A stretch of DNA of 64,000 bases from Amoebidium appalachense (lineage: Eukaryota > Ichthyosporea). The notes under the pieces are model-generated. The model saw only the letters and a program-made list of their open reading frames with translations. It was not told the origin of the DNA and did not search any database. Of the stretch, positions 20,700-62,372 are shown piece after piece. The position numbers were made by a program, and so were the translations under genes. Position 1 is the first letter of the stretch. Every line of letters begins with the position of its first letter. Location: the NCBI GenBank assembly GCA_963693365.1, contig CAVNZM010000003.1, positions 11,966,001-12,030,000 of the forward strand. The letters are read 5' to 3'.

Positions 20700-21124
20700 A
20701 CCACCTGCCACCCCGTTGCCTTGGGCTCTTCCGACGCATAATTCACTTGTTGGCTGGCATGTGTTGTTGGTGCCTGCATCAGGGAAAATGGTCAATACAT
20801 CTTATCAGGGCGGTCAATACATCTATTGTAAGTGACACCTAAGACATTGCCGAGTCTCCATGTATGGACAAAGTGATATGCCCAAGCCTAAGTGATATGG
20901 CATGGTGCAATAAACACTGTAAACATCATCAAGTCTGATCATTTTTCGAAACAATTTACCTTACAATCCTACTTACCGTAGTTACTGAACCAACATTATA
21001 ATCAACATTAAATTCTGGTGTCAGGCTATTTGGTAGTGAGTGTGCGCGTACGTTGTTTTTCTTTTTCTTCCTGCAGTTATATTCCTTTTGGTTGCTTTTT
21101 TGGTTGGTTGGTTGTTTTTTTTGT

Positions 21125-21168
<44 letters not shown>

Positions 21169-21329
21169 TATCCGTTATAAAATGACCGTGTTAGATCACC
21201 TTATTAATGCTGCACAGTATGATATTGTGATACGGTGTCGTAACTTTCTCTCGGAGCTACCAATGCTAGCTTCTGCTTATCCATAATCTATACTAAGGTT
21301 GTTTTATTGCATACAGTGTACCTAAGTCA
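20285..21329. other. No gene seen; poly-G at 20660-20698 and 21134-21167
   Basis: Mixed DNA with two long G runs, including a duplicated CACAACCATCGGCAGTGGTT near 20336-20375. No supported coding frame. Confidence 0.5.
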
Positions 21330-21968
21330 CTAGCTGCATTTAGGAATAGTGTGCTTTGAAATTCTTTCTTCTATCTCTGCTTTAAGCTTTTTTATAACTT
21401 CTGCGTGATCCTGTGACTCCTGTTTCAAGCGTGCGTTTTGAGCTGCGTACTTACTGGCTTCTTTCTCTTTCAGTCTGTACTTTTTCATCAACTCCTCCTT
21501 CGAAAGCTCAAACAGCTGCCGATCTTCATCGGTCAAGTCTGTACGGGCACGCGCAACTTTCTGGGGAGTATCTCCCTCTGTAGACTCGTCAAAAATCTGT
21601 CGTTTTGTCCCCCGCGTAATGCGTTGCTCACCTACATTCTGCCGTGCTGTCTCTAACTTTTTCTTTGCCCAGTATTCTTCTTCTTCGTTTTGAGAAAAAG
21701 GGAGGACGGTGGCTTTGTCTCTCAACCTATTAGTAACAGGGTCAAAGCACTCTAGAGCAAAGTGACGCCTGCAAAGGCGGTGTTCACGCGTGCTTTCGAT
21801 TATGTCTAGGTTTTTCTTGTTTATTTTGTCTATTCTGCCTATTTTCTCAAACCACTGCTCTCGCAAAACCTGTCGTTTTGAGGAAGTAGCTTTATACTTG
21901 GGAATCCTTACTGAACCTTGCCCTACTTTTTGGTTGCACCAGTTTGCGGCGCAAGAGCAGCCAGTCAT
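21330..21968 (-). CDS. THAP-type zinc finger protein with C-terminal coiled coil (212 aa)
   Basis: The frame is intronless. I start it at the ATG at 21968 because the only in-frame codons upstream are non-ATG and the first Cys should lie close to the N-terminus in THAP proteins. The domain shows C4 and a further Cys near the start (GCSCAANWC), a Trp in REQWFEKIG, the CRRHF pair near residue 73 and a closing DKATVLPF that stands where AVPTIF-like motifs occur. This is the C2CH pattern of THAP DNA-binding domains. The last 70 residues (LFELSKEELMKKYRLKEKEA...) are Lys/Glu-rich and predicted coiled coil. It is divergent from GPN2, 520 bp away. A transposase-derived origin is possible, but no nuclease part is present. 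Confidence 0.75.
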   Translation of the reverse strand: MTGCSCAANWCNQKVGQGSVRIPKYKATSSKRQVLREQWFEKIGRIDKINKKNLDIIESTREHRLCRRHFALECFDPVTNRLRDKATVLPFSQNEEEEYWAKKKLETARQNVGEQRITRGTKRQIFDESTEGDTPQKVARARTDLTDEDRQLFELSKEELMKKYRLKEKEASKYAAQNARLKQESQDHAEVIKKLKAEIEERISKHTIPKCS

Positions 21969-22019
21969 TGGTACATACTGTGCCACAAACTACTTCTACT
22001 AAACGTGTTTAGCTCTGCA

Positions 22020-22487
22020 AAATAAATAACTATCAATTATATAGAGGGGTAAGTGCCTAAAAAGTGTAGGAAAACCTGAAAAAACCGAGCGAGGTTTTCA
22101 CGTTTTTCTTGTCGGTTGGTGACCGTAAGTGGTCTGATCGATTGGTTGGTCCCATTTTCGCGCCACCCGGCCCTCATATGATTGGAGAAAGTGGTCTATT
22201 GGCTGCGCTGGAAAACGCAGTAGGCGGTCAAGTGAGGCTGGGCCCCTGATGATGTCCGCAGCAATACAAAGTGCATAAACCCCCATTATAAAGGTCGACC
22301 GATCGGTGATCGTTTAGAGTAGTTACTATATATGGTATTATGATCAGCTTGGCGATTCGTTCACCATAGGATGACGTCACCAGGACATGTCTTCAAAAGC
22401 TTCACCGCAGCGCTTGTCCAAGTCAGTTGCTGTCGACCGTCGAGTAAGCTTTGAGAAAGAAAGACGTTCAAACGAAAAGTAGGCAAC
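22020..22487. promoter_or_regulatory. Shared upstream region of the THAP gene and GPN2
   Basis: The 520-bp space between the two divergent starts holds three ATTGG words (reverse CCAAT boxes; 22141, 22181, 22198) and TTTTCGCGCC (22155-22164), which resembles an E2F/DP site. CCAAT and E2F-like sites are common in bidirectional housekeeping promoters; use in this organism is inferred. Confidence 0.45.
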
Positions 22488-34726
<12,239 letters not shown>

Positions 34727-35885
34727 CGCCCATATATGGCAAAGTTCCAACCTTCCAAAAAAGGAAGAAAGGAGACGTGTCACGTGTGCACGTCCAAACA
34801 AGGAAGCCAAAGAGGTGACCTGATTGGCTGTTCAGTGGGATTTATGGACAAAGCCATGGACAAAGATTGAGAGAGAGCATCGGCAAATACGGGGACTTAA
34901 GCAAATGTTTCCGATCTGGGCTCGGCAAGCCACTCTCAGGAATTCGGGATTTGTTCATGTCTTTTGCCCGGTTGCAGCCCCGTTTTCGTTTCTCTGTTTC
35001 TTCTTCTTTTTTTTATTTTTTTATTTTTTTATTTTTTTTTTTTTTTTTTTTTTTTTTTTGGGAGGGGGGGGGGGGGGGGGGGGGGGGGGGTCCTTTTTTT
35101 CCTTCCTTTTTTTCTTTTTTTTTTTTCTTCTTTTTTTTTGTTTTTTTTGCTTGGTTGTTGTTATTTGGGGAAGGGGGGGGGGGGGGGGGGGGGGGGGGGG
35201 AGGGACATGTTAAATGTAGTAACAGGATAGCCTCTGTACCATGCAAAGTGACAAGTGACCAAAAAGGAACAGAGGGAGAAAGGGAAAACTAGAACGAAAA
35301 ATCGTAGTGTGGATGGCATGTATGCGTGGTGTTTCGTAAGGAACATTGAAATGTGGGTTTTACTTGGTCGGGCACTCTAAGTGAAAGAAATGGAATCAAA
35401 TGAATGAAACGAGATGTTATGATGCTTATGAATGGCTTCGATTTTTCGAAAAGACAATGTCATTCAGAGTATGGTGTCGTATTGGCCCACCCTCTTCAAC
35501 TCAGTTAGTGAGCAACAACTTGTATTCTGCTCGCATTTTTTTGCCCCTCCTTTGTCTTTGTCTTGATTCGACTTCTTTGATAGTAAAAGTATCTGTCAGC
35601 CGGTACAGGAAGAGCTTTTTGGTTTTTTGAATATGCAACGAATATTTCGTAGTAATCCACCTTCTAGTATAGTGCACGAGGTTTGGATGGACCTGAAAAA
35701 AAATAAACTTCTTTGATCTCACTCATCATCTTTCGATAACAATTGATTTATAATACTAGTCAGCGTAGGAAGAAAGGTGTGTGTGGGCATGTGGTTGCGG
35801 GTGATGGTGGTGGTGGTGTGTGTGTGCGTGTGTGTGTATGTGTGCGTGTGTGTGTATGTGTGTGTGTGTGTGTGTGTGTGCCTAT

Positions 35886-35919
<34 letters not shown>

Positions 35920-36550
35920 TTGAGGGGGGGGGGGGGGGGGGGGGGGGGATATGCTTATCTGCAATAACAAGGCTGAGTCATATATCTGAACGCATCAACA
36001 CCCACTTAATCTAGATCTGTATGTGACAGCCTCATGTATCCACCAGAAAACATTGAATATAAAAAAAAAATAATAGGAATAGAGGTGATGGCCGTAATTC
36101 ATATTCAATAATGGTGGTCTAGCGACCACAGTCATCAGTGATATTATACTGTAACACCCTCCCCCTTGTCGTTCTATAGTTTCATTCTCACCAATACAAT
36201 TACGTTTTACATAAACATGATTACGGTTTTGTGCCGGTCCATGTTTCATTCTCACCAATACAATTACGTTTTACATAAACATGATTACGGTTTTGTGCCG
36301 GTCCATGTGCACCCACTTTGAATTCTTCGGTCGGGTGATCGATTTTGCTGTCTTGAGCTTTTTGCTAGACGTTAACTGTAGTGACTATTGACTGCAGTTT
36401 CTAGGCCTTTGCATGCATAAAATCCACTAGTACTATAGTGGAAGCAAAAGACCCCCCCTCCCATTGCCTTCCTCCCTTCCCTCCACCGCCCCCTCCCCCC
36501 CCCCCCCCCCCCCCCCCTCCCCGCCCGCCCGCACCTTCCCCTTCCCCCCC

Positions 36551-36581
<31 letters not shown>

Positions 36582-37658
36582 GAAAGAAAAGAAAAATGGT
36601 AACGTTTTGCACACCCACAACCACACCCATGCACCCATGCACACTCACACACTCACACACACACAACACGGCACTCAAATTAATCTTACACTCACACCCG
36701 GTCACATACACTGGGCCACATGTACACGAAGAACAAACACACATCAAAAAAAGTTTGTGCAGAAATTATTGATATACACTTTAGGAAATGTTTCACATCG
36801 ATACACGGAATAAAATGAGGGCAGAGCCACGGTGGGACCTATTTAGTGATTGTTGCACACACAACCTTAGGGTACATCATTCACAAGTGCACCTTATCGG
36901 ATACTACACTCTATGCAGGCTCACAAAAACACTCACACATGTGTGCATGAATGCCTGCACACACAATGCATACGGTTTGCCATCGTGCACATACATATCC
37001 ACCGTGGACACATGCCACACACACACGACACGTGCGCGCGTGCACACACACACACTCAAACACCCACACCCACACCCACCCACCCACCCACCCACCCACC
37101 CACACACAGGGGCACACACACCGCCCCACACCCACTATTGGTTGAAGCCTCAAACCTTCAGTTGAAATCCGCTAATGCAGGAACTTCCCCTTTGAGTTTT
37201 GTAATGTGTCCGACCTAAGACACGTACTGCTAAATTTATTTGCGGCAATATCAATATATAATATTCGATTTCATACACGAGTTGTTTGGTGCAAATTTCA
37301 CCTACAATAAAAATTATTCTATTATTATGTACATGAGGGCCTCAGCAGGTTGTTACAGCAACCTTTGTGTGGGCACTCGTCATTCATTCTAATGTTTTAA
37401 TATCACTTTCCCAATATTTCCGCGTAACGTTTAAAAATAGCTTAAAAGTATAACACCAACCCAGCAAGAAGACAAAGCAATTTCGCTAATGTGATCTCAC
37501 ATGACATTCAAATCACATCAACCCACAAGTATATTTCTGTTCGATCATGAAACAATCCACTGCCACATATTCAATATTCGTTCTAAAACTTTAAAATGAA
37601 ATCGATGGCACTTTTTTTTTTGAAAAAATATATAGAGAGTGTAACACCATACTAAAAA
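34727..37658. other. Intergenic region between GPN2 and the PX gene, no gene seen
   Basis: Convergent 3' flanks of GPN2 and the PX gene. It holds T and G homopolymers (35000-35200), (GT)n (35818-35918), poly-C (36499-36571), a CACCCA tract (37070-37110) and a 64-bp tandem duplication (36179-36307). No supported frame. Confidence 0.55.
36179..36307. repeat. 64-bp tandem duplication
   Basis: TTTCATTCTCACCAATACAA through TTTTGTGCCGGTCCATG occurs twice in direct succession, apparently without differences. Confidence 0.95.
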
Positions 37659-38774
37659 CTACAAAAACTGCCCCACAGCCATAGACGGCAACATGACCCC
37701 CTCCAACGACATGCTACTCAATCGTCGCAACACCGCGGGCTGCAACTGTGCTTGCGTTTGCGTAACCGGTAACGTCTTTGGTGCCCGGGGCATAAGATAC
37801 GGCCCCCTCCCCTGCGCCGGCGTACCCGTCTTAACCCCATAACTCCTAATCTGTTCTAGCTCGGCCATCTCCGCACGAATCTCTTCCAAATGTGGGTGTC
37901 GTGGGGGAAGCAATGGCTTCTTTTTCTTTCCCTTGGAGGCGTCGTTTGCTTTCTCCTTCGCTGCATCCGATAAAGGAACCGAAACCCCCTCAGCTCCCGG
38001 GAAGCTCTCAGTGGTGAGCACTTTAAGCTCGGCCCTTGGTGTTTGCTTTAACTCGGTGACGCGCACTCCGGGTGATGCCTTTAACTCGGTGTCCGCCGAA
38101 CGGCTGCGCGGTCGCGGTTCGTTCACTACTGGAGCCAAACCCTTCTTATTGGGTAGCCTGAAAGCCGGCCGGTGTTTGCGTGCGGTAGCAATACCGTATT
38201 CCTCCTGAAAGTGAACATACTGCTTCACCTTGTGCCTGGCAAGCCAGTCATCAGTGAGAAAACATCGTACAATGGGCAGCTGCGTGTAGGGCTGGTACGC
38301 CAATAGCGCCTGTAGATACGTGTCCAACCCTGTCGCCCTCTTCTCTACGTGCTCCTTTTCCAACCTGTCGCCGAAAAGACGCTTTTTCGGAAGATGAAGG
38401 TGCATGCGCGCCAACAGAGGCAGCTCTGAATCCATTTCTGCGAAATCACTGTAACGCCTATATAGCACCTTGATTCCCCTCTGGTTTTCTACCTCAACCC
38501 TATACATAATAAATTGCTCCCCAGTCGATTTTTGCCTCAAATGGTAAGACACTACACGCGCCGTCCAGCCAATGATGCACGGTGGGGGGGTACCGGGTGT
38601 GGTGGTATGGGAGGATGAGGGAACGAGTTCATCATTGAGAGAATCGTCATCTACCTCTTGCACTACGACTGTGAAAAGTTCTTTTCGCGGAATGGTGGCA
38701 CGGTGTATGGCTGTGAAATTTCGCTCGACCCATGGATCCCTTGGGCCCCCTATCATGCACAAGGCACTCGCCAT
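37659..38774 (-). CDS. PX-domain protein (371 aa)
   Basis: An intronless frame from the ATG at 38774. Residues about 67-178 form a phox-homology domain: RRYSDF at 106-111 with the lipid-contacting Arg, a LPKKRLFG loop at 128-135, and EKRATGLDTYLQALL with Arg 146, the usual second phosphate ligand. These residues suit PI3P binding on endosomal membranes. The first 66 residues hold an acidic Ser/Thr/Pro linker. The C-terminal 180 residues are Lys/Pro/Arg-rich and probably disordered (KGKKKKPLLPPRHPHLEEI), with no BAR, SH3 or kinase domain, so it is a PX-only, sorting-nexin-like protein. It converges with GPN2. The lack of introns contrasts with the two large split genes on either side. Confidence 0.85.
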   Translation of the reverse strand: MASALCMIGGPRDPWVERNFTAIHRATIPRKELFTVVVQEVDDDSLNDELVPSSSHTTTPGTPPPCIIGWTARVVSYHLRQKSTGEQFIMYRVEVENQRGIKVLYRRYSDFAEMDSELPLLARMHLHLPKKRLFGDRLEKEHVEKRATGLDTYLQALLAYQPYTQLPIVRCFLTDDWLARHKVKQYVHFQEEYGIATARKHRPAFRLPNKKGLAPVVNEPRPRSRSADTELKASPGVRVTELKQTPRAELKVLTTESFPGAEGVSVPLSDAAKEKANDASKGKKKKPLLPPRHPHLEEIRAEMAELEQIRSYGVKTGTPAQGRGPYLMPRAPKTLPVTQTQAQLQPAVLRRLSSMSLEGVMLPSMAVGQFL

Positions 38775-40630
38775 CGTGCCTGAGAAAACATCACCAACTA
38801 TAGTCTGCTGTTATTCAAGCTGGTCAACTGTCCAAAGAAGTCAACGAATGAATGGTGAGCTGTTAAACAAAATGTTTCAGGCGTGAATAGTTGTAAACAT
38901 TAAGACTTTAAAATTACAGGTTTTGAAATTATTACTGCTGTTCCATTTTCTCAATTCATTTTGTTGTTTCTTCCTTTTACTCTTCAATGCAAGTGACTCA
39001 CGAACGACCACACTCAAGTGTCTCATGATTGTTTTGCAATACTTTACGAACTGCGTAGTCTTTCACACACATGATATTTAGCCACTCAGATGGGTCCATA
39101 TGTTATTTAGCGATTGAAAACGAGCCTTTATGGGAGTTTGTAGAACATTCCATACCGTAATACTGGCTTCTGGTATAGTCACGGGTTGAAGCAGCTAACC
39201 AATCGAAATGTGCCTGTTATCACCCGTGACCTGGGAAATCGGGAATTTCCGGGCCGGGGGAATGCTGTTAAAGGCCAGTGACTCGAACCGAGTCGCATTA
39301 TCCCCCTATGATCATTGGGCCAGGTTCGTGGTGAATGTTATATTAAAAAATGTTACGTGCGATGAATAGCTGAAAGTATAAAATGCAGTTGAATTCTGGA
39401 GCTTTTAAATTCGCCAATAATCCAAGTATATCGTGAAAGCCCCGACTTAAACGGGTCAGTCAAATGGGAGTGCCATAAGGAACGAACCAGATTGAATCGG
39501 ACTCGGATAGACCGGGTCCAGAAGCCCTGGCCCCCGGGCCATCGCGCTGTCAGGCCAAATCAGAATTTTCGCCGGCACACCCGGCCGGTTGAAACACTGG
39601 CTCCAAAGTGTAAACATTTGGTAAACCCTCTTGCTATAGCTATTCTACATCGGATGAATAAAATAGAGAAATGATATGACAAAAAATTTAATTCGTTACA
39701 ATGGGCAGCATGAAAGCACTCCAATATAATATTCCGGAATACCCATGCCCTGCCGCAGAAGAACTCCCGGCCGCCAGCCTCAGTCAGTGCATGGCACTGC
39801 ATGCCATTCATCAATCGCCCAGAGCTCACTTTCTCCTGTAACGGATCTATTCAATTCTATTTGCCCGCGCAGCGCGAAAAGCTAGCTTGCCCTGGTCAGC
39901 CCGAAAAAAGCCGGAAAAAAAGTTTTCGCCGAAAACTTTTTGTCACTCGTGTGTGTGGGACCGGTACCCACCGCGGTGTTACGCATTATTGGTGCACATT
40001 CACAGCAGACCCCTCCGACCGCCCAGCCGAATTCCATGTGCATTGCTATGAACATGGGTGGGGTGAGCTTACATCCCTGCTGAGATGTGTGCGTGATTAT
40101 ACGGTAAAAGATAGTCAAAGCAAGGACCGATCTGATCTGCCTCGCCCCCGCTGAGGCCTAATTGTAGCCCCTCCTATACTGCATATGATTTGACACTCAA
40201 AAATAAATGGACATGTGGTGGTGGCTCAGGTTCGTTACGAGTGTGTTGGCCGAAGCACATGTGGGGGTGGTGGGTGTGTGTGTGTGTGTGTGCACGTGGG
40301 GTGAGGGGGGGGTCGGTGAAGGGGATACTAGTGTACCATGGGATGCAAGTCACCTCGGGCAACCAGATCTGCACACCATTTGAAGGTTAACGAGAAATTC
40401 GAGGAAGAGTCACTTGCTTGCAAATATTAGTTTCTGCGCTGTGCACACTATGCAAACATGCAGACATGGCATTGCATCCACGGGTGCCTACAGTATGCAT
40501 GTGTTTTTGTTGGCTCACAAACTCACACAAAGTACGGTACACATGCAATTGGCGCACAACCACACACAAACACACATTCATGCAGACCGCTGAGAGGGTA
40601 TTACCCGCACGCACTCCCGCCATACACACC
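38775..40630. other. No gene seen
   Basis: Mostly unique DNA, with a GC-rich part (39230-39560) that contains the hairpin GACTCGAACCGAGTC near 39281. Frames up to 117 aa (for example 39801-40154) have no recognisable domain. Confidence 0.5.
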
Positions 40631-40636
40631 GTCGAA

Positions 40637-57678
<17,042 letters not shown>

Positions 57679-57699
57679 CCTTGATTGTAATCTCAGGCC

Positions 57700-58520
57700 A
57701 CAACAAAAGATAAATAATAAAACTATCGGCTTTATCTTTTCCTCATTCACTTCCTGCAAAGCTCGTTTTTCGTTTCTCAGCACATGCGTTGGGCATGTGT
57801 GTTCAAAGATCTACCCGTACACCTACTTTGAGTGCACCTTATGGAGTGTGCATTGCATAGAGCTACCCACAGGTTAAAAATCCAACATACTTCTTCTTTT
57901 TTTTTTCTTCCTCTTTTCGCTTTCTACTCTTATTGATCATTTCAACATATCAACATTCAACATTCGTAAGCACCTGTTTCCAAGCCTTCTGTAACGTTGG
58001 AAATGCGCTGGTTACAGCCATGTTCAAAATGCAAGCCACTCCGTGCGAAACCTGCTGTGTTCTGATTGGCTAATAGAATATCGATCATTCCTGGCGCGCA
58101 ATCTAAGAGTCAAAACAAAATCATGAGTGTAAGCCAATAAACATGCAGATCTGAACTGTTGTAAGTTCTACGACTCAATGCTGAATGGTCAGCTCATATA
58201 GTTACGACAGGTGCATGAGAAAAGTAAAGACCAAACAAAGACAGTATTTTAAAAACAATTTGGTTTTTGTATTTTATTTGCTTTTTTTTCCTTTAAAATC
58301 TCAGCCATATTGGTTTCAAGGTATGAAAAGTCGAGCGTAGGGGGAGCGTCGTGTGTACGTAAGAATTCAAGCCTCAACCAACCGGTATCCACATTCAAAA
58401 AGCGTCTGTTGCCGCTTAATAAGCCTTCTAAATATAGACGGTGCGTCATTGGCCAATCACCTGAGGGCACATATCTGTTCCGATCAGCAGCACGGCCCGG
58501 CTTGCGCTGCATGCAGCTCT
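57700..58520 (-). promoter_or_regulatory. Upstream region of the kinase-CBM21 gene
   Basis: CCAAT-type words occur near 58061 (GATTGGCTAAT), 58133 (GCCAAT) and 58450 (CATTGGCCAATCAC, a palindrome). A minus frame of 101 aa (58249-58554) overlaps this; it has no recognisable domain and may be untranslated leader or chance. Confidence 0.35.
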
Positions 58521-58639
58521 GAGCTGATGCAGCCCGGCTTGGACGTCTACGCATGCAGGTTATATACAGGCACGCTCCATGGTCTTAGCCTAAATATTAT
58601 GCTTACGGGTAGGAACATAAATAGGTGCGTAGGTATTCT

Positions 58640-58902
58640 GATGTAGGAATCATAGTATCATCCCGCCTGGGGGCATAAGCAGAGCTAAGCGGAAGACGGT
58701 AGCCTCCTCTGAGGTGATTATAAAAAAAAAGCAAACAAACAAACATTGGAAACAAACCAACAAAAAAAAAAAGGTTTGATGGACGGCTGACTGTGCGCAC
58801 CGTGTTGACCAGCGCTGTGATGTGATCTTTCCCTTTCCGTTAGCTTCTTTTCTATTCCCCTTAATTTTCATTTCTGTTCTTATGTTTTTTGTGGGGCTGG
58901 AA

Positions 58903-58940
<38 letters not shown>

Positions 58941-58979
58941 GAGTCTGAGGGTGAAGGGCCCAACCACATCGTCTGAGTC
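58640..58979. other. No gene seen; poly-G at 58903-58939
   Basis: A short AT-rich segment, then a G run that borders the next repeat array. Confidence 0.5.
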
Positions 58980-58984
58980 AACCT

Positions 58985-59262
58985 GCTTCAAGCAGAATTA
59001 TTCTGCTAAAAACAGAATTTACTCAGCAAAAGCAGAACTGTTCAGCAAAATTTGAAGGAGAATCAATGATATCTGCTAAAAGCAGAATTTTTCTGCTGTC
59101 GAAAGCAGAATGATTCTCTGAATGATTCTGCTTTTTGCGGAATAATTCTGCGACTAGCAGAGTGATTCTGCTTTTGCGGAATATTACTGCTAAAAGCAGA
59201 ATATTTTCACTAAAAGCGGAGTGATTGTGCCTTTGCAGAATAACTCTGCTTTTTGCAAGTTG
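58985..59262. repeat. Array of short palindromes, GCAGAAT.ATTCTGC type
   Basis: GCAGAA or its complement TTCTGC occurs more than a dozen times in about 280 bp, often face to face as AGCAGAATNATTCTGCT. The array is bounded by long G runs on both sides. Confidence 0.85.
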
Positions 59263-59292
59263 ACTGCCGATGTTGGTTGGGTCCTGGGCGGG

Positions 59293-59332
<40 letters not shown>

Positions 59333-59399
59333 TGGGGATACGCCCATCCATCTATCTATTTAGCTAACCGATCGGAGTCCGAGTGACATGTACACATAT

Positions 59400-60350
59400 A
59401 TGCAAGGGCACGTGAATGGTTTCTACTAGTGCTAGTTTCTGGAGCTATTTAAATTCCCAAAGTTATTTAGGTGTCCCCCTATTTTTTAGGTGCTCGATTT
59501 ACCCCCCAAATGATGTAGGTTTCCCGTACTATTTATTAGGGGCAGGTGGAGATTTATAATAGCCCCTATTATTTAGATGCACGAGCCGTTTTACCCATAC
59601 GATAGTCACTCTGAGTGCTGTCTCCCTGCGGCTTCTTATTCTTTTATGTTTTTTTTTTCTTTTTTTCTTTTATTTCTTTTATGTTGCTGCAGGCAACCCG
59701 CAGCGTAGTAAGGTCGGGCCCGGCCACTTACGTAAGCCAGCAGGTACATAGCCTTGGAGACTACCGATAGGAGGTTTTCCCTATCATAAAAAAGGGGCAT
59801 TGCGGTAAAGGTTCTCAATTTTCAGTTTCTGAAAGTTGAACTTTTCCCTATTATTCAGATTTCTCCTATTGCATATCTGAGGGGCGGGTGGAGGTTCCCC
59901 TATTTTTATCCCCTATTATTTAGGTGCTCGACGCTTCCCCATCATTTAGGTTTAGGTTTTTGCTCTCGTTTGAGGTCAGGTGGAAGTTCCCCGTGTCACC
60001 ATTAAGTAGGTCGTAAGGTACTCGATGTTTCCCCGCTCATGAGATTTATAATCAGATTAAATCAAGGGCAGGCAGAGGATTCCCCCTGTTATTTTTGTGA
60101 CCTCTTTTTTGATGATAATCTAGAGGTTTCCCCAATTGTTTTAAGTTTCCCCTACTTTTTTTTTTTTTAAGTAAATGGAGGCTTCCCCTAACTTGTTTCC
60201 GGGGGTAACCTCTGTCGTTTAGGTGCCCCCCATTATTTAGAGTAACATACAGGCTCTGGAGAGATTTTCCTTATTATATATTTAGGTGTGCCCTATTTTT
60301 ATGTGCCCAAAATTTCTCCCGTCTTTTAGGTTGCCCCTATTATGTGGGAG
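59400..60350. repeat. Degenerate interspersed repeat, CCCCTATTATTTAGG(T) word
   Basis: Variants of CCCCTATTATTTAGGTG recur about every 30-60 bp, mixed with GGGGCAGGTGGAGG words. No open frame. The repeat appears old and of variable spacing. Confidence 0.75.
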
Positions 60351-60720
60351 CAGGTGGAGGAATATTCATGGTTAGAGGCTGGCCCAACCAGTGCATACTT
60401 TAAATCAATCATTTTCAACTTGCAACCAACCAAATGTATACCAATTCTCCCCCCCCCCCCCCCCCCTTCTCCCTCCCCCCCCTCCTCCTCCCTCCCCTGC
60501 CCCTCCCCCCGTCCCCCCCCCCCCCCTCCCCCTCTCTCTCTCTTCCCCCCCCCCCCCCCCTCCCCTCCCCTCCCCCCCCTGGTTAATATTTTTGGAGGCA
60601 AGACACTTGATTTTGGATGCACATTCATACGGACGATAATAGGGACGCCGATAGGAGTTGACTATACCATACATCTATGACTCAGGGATACCACTGACTC
60701 CTCCCCATGCTGTACCACAG

Positions 60721-60924
60721 AGTCACGTGCAGGCCATCCACAACTCCTTCATGCAACATCCAGACATGCCAATTTTCCTGCCAATTTTCCCGCTGGTTGC
60801 CAACCTCAGCCAGAAGGATGCCGACCTCCATCGTCTTGGGGACACGAAGGAAGCCAAGCGGGAGAAATCGTACATTGAAGCTCTTGTCCAGCAACTCCAA
60901 GAAGAATTGTCCCCTGATGTACAT
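60721..60924 (+). CDS. Single internal exon of an unknown gene (68 codons)
   Basis: The stretch follows TGTACCACAG and ends before GTAGGC, with one open frame of 204 nt. The peptide (...HPDMPIFLPIFPLVANLSQ..., then a Lys/Glu-rich EAKREKSYIEALVQQLQEEL) looks like a folded segment followed by a helix. Poly-C starts 13 bases after the donor, as after other exons in this window. Neighbouring exons were not found with certainty in 58-60.7 kb or 61-62 kb. The family is not recognised. Confidence 0.5.
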
Positions 60925-60935
60925 GTAGGCCTCAG

Positions 60936-60975
<40 letters not shown>

Positions 60976-61311
60976 ACCCACCCACCCTGGATACCCCCCC
61001 CCCCCCCCCCCCCCCCCCCCTGCTCCCCTCCCTCCCGCTCCCCACCCTCCAAACTGGGATATAACCCCCCCCCCCCCCCCCCGCCCCACCCGGATATAAC
61101 CCCCCCCCACCCTCCACAATGGGATATACCCCCCCCCCCTCCCCCCCCCTCCCCCCCACCCGGATATAATCTCCCCCCCACGCGATTGGTCCATAAATAA
61201 TTTACTATGGATGAAGATAAAGGAGTGTGTGCATATCTATTTCACTGCTTAGTTTTTTTCCCCCATGCCACGGCATGTTTATGGCTTTTTGTGGATAGGG
61301 TTTTTTTTCCA

Positions 61312-61358
<47 letters not shown>

Positions 61359-62372
61359 CCACCCGCCGCCGCGGGCACCGCCTCTTTCCCAGCTGCCGAA
61401 TCTTAATAAGTTACGGAAGACAAACACAAACACAAGGGGCATGCATGTGCATGTCACAAAACGCACAGACGCACAGACGCACACGAATGTACATACACAG
61501 ACGCAGAACACACATGCACATCTGACCACAGGTACACGTATCAAACGCACACACACGCACAAGCACACACACATGTACACGATGCACACACCCACACCCA
61601 CACCCACCCACCCACCCACCCACCCACCCACCCACCGTCACACAGTCACGTACATCACTTGTGCCCTTCTGTTGGTATACGTTCGAAAAAGATGGGCTTG
61701 TGCACAGGCAGCAGCGTTTCTATTGATCAGCAGGTGCCCATGGCACGAGTAGTGAAATCACAATTTTTGGAAGACGCAAAGTCTCTGTGTCACGTTTTAG
61801 GTACTCAAACCTAACCAGATATATATGCACATCTAGCTATGCCTATCATTCGACTATAAAAACATATATATCAAAACACACATTGCAACTTAGGCATGTT
61901 GGTTTGAATGTATCCCCCCACTCCCACTACTTAAACGTGGCAAACATTCCTTTTAACCCATGACCCAAACCTTTAATGTAACATTCGGCCAGAAATTTCT
62001 TCAACAGATTCACTACATAGCTTAAAATCCCCCCAACAACCGATCCCCCCACTCCTCACACGCACAACATTTTCCGGTATATTTCGGCACTACCCTAACC
62101 AACAACCGTTCATACCGGCAGCTAAAAACGTTGTTGTTCAGAGTTCATAGAATGGCACCAGTATGAACAGAAATAAACATAATAAGGTGTACGTTACTAA
62201 AATCAGGTGTTTGCTACTATAAATATTACTGTTTAGTCTATCTTTAATACTTGTGACCAGTGGGGGTGGAACTCAACAGCACATATAAACAGAAGTTCAA
62301 GGTTTAGGGTGTGTTATCAACTTAAATCCCGCAAAATCTAGAAGCGACAAAATAAAACGTAATCCCTGAAAA
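60925..62372. other. No gene recognised; poly-C, CACCCA and CA tracts
   Basis: Poly-C blocks (60936-61170, 61314-61357), a (CACC)n near 61590-61636, then AT-rich unique DNA. CACAG-bounded short open bits near 61640-61740 could be further exons of the 60721 gene but cannot be supported. Confidence 0.45.

Noticed and set aside
39230-39560. tRNA or rRNA piece in GC-rich DNA
   Set aside because: A hairpin with GGTTCGA is present, but no A box or cloverleaf fits.
58249-58554. 101-aa minus frame upstream of the kinase
   Set aside because: No domain, no splice link in phase to exon 1, and it overlaps CCAAT words.
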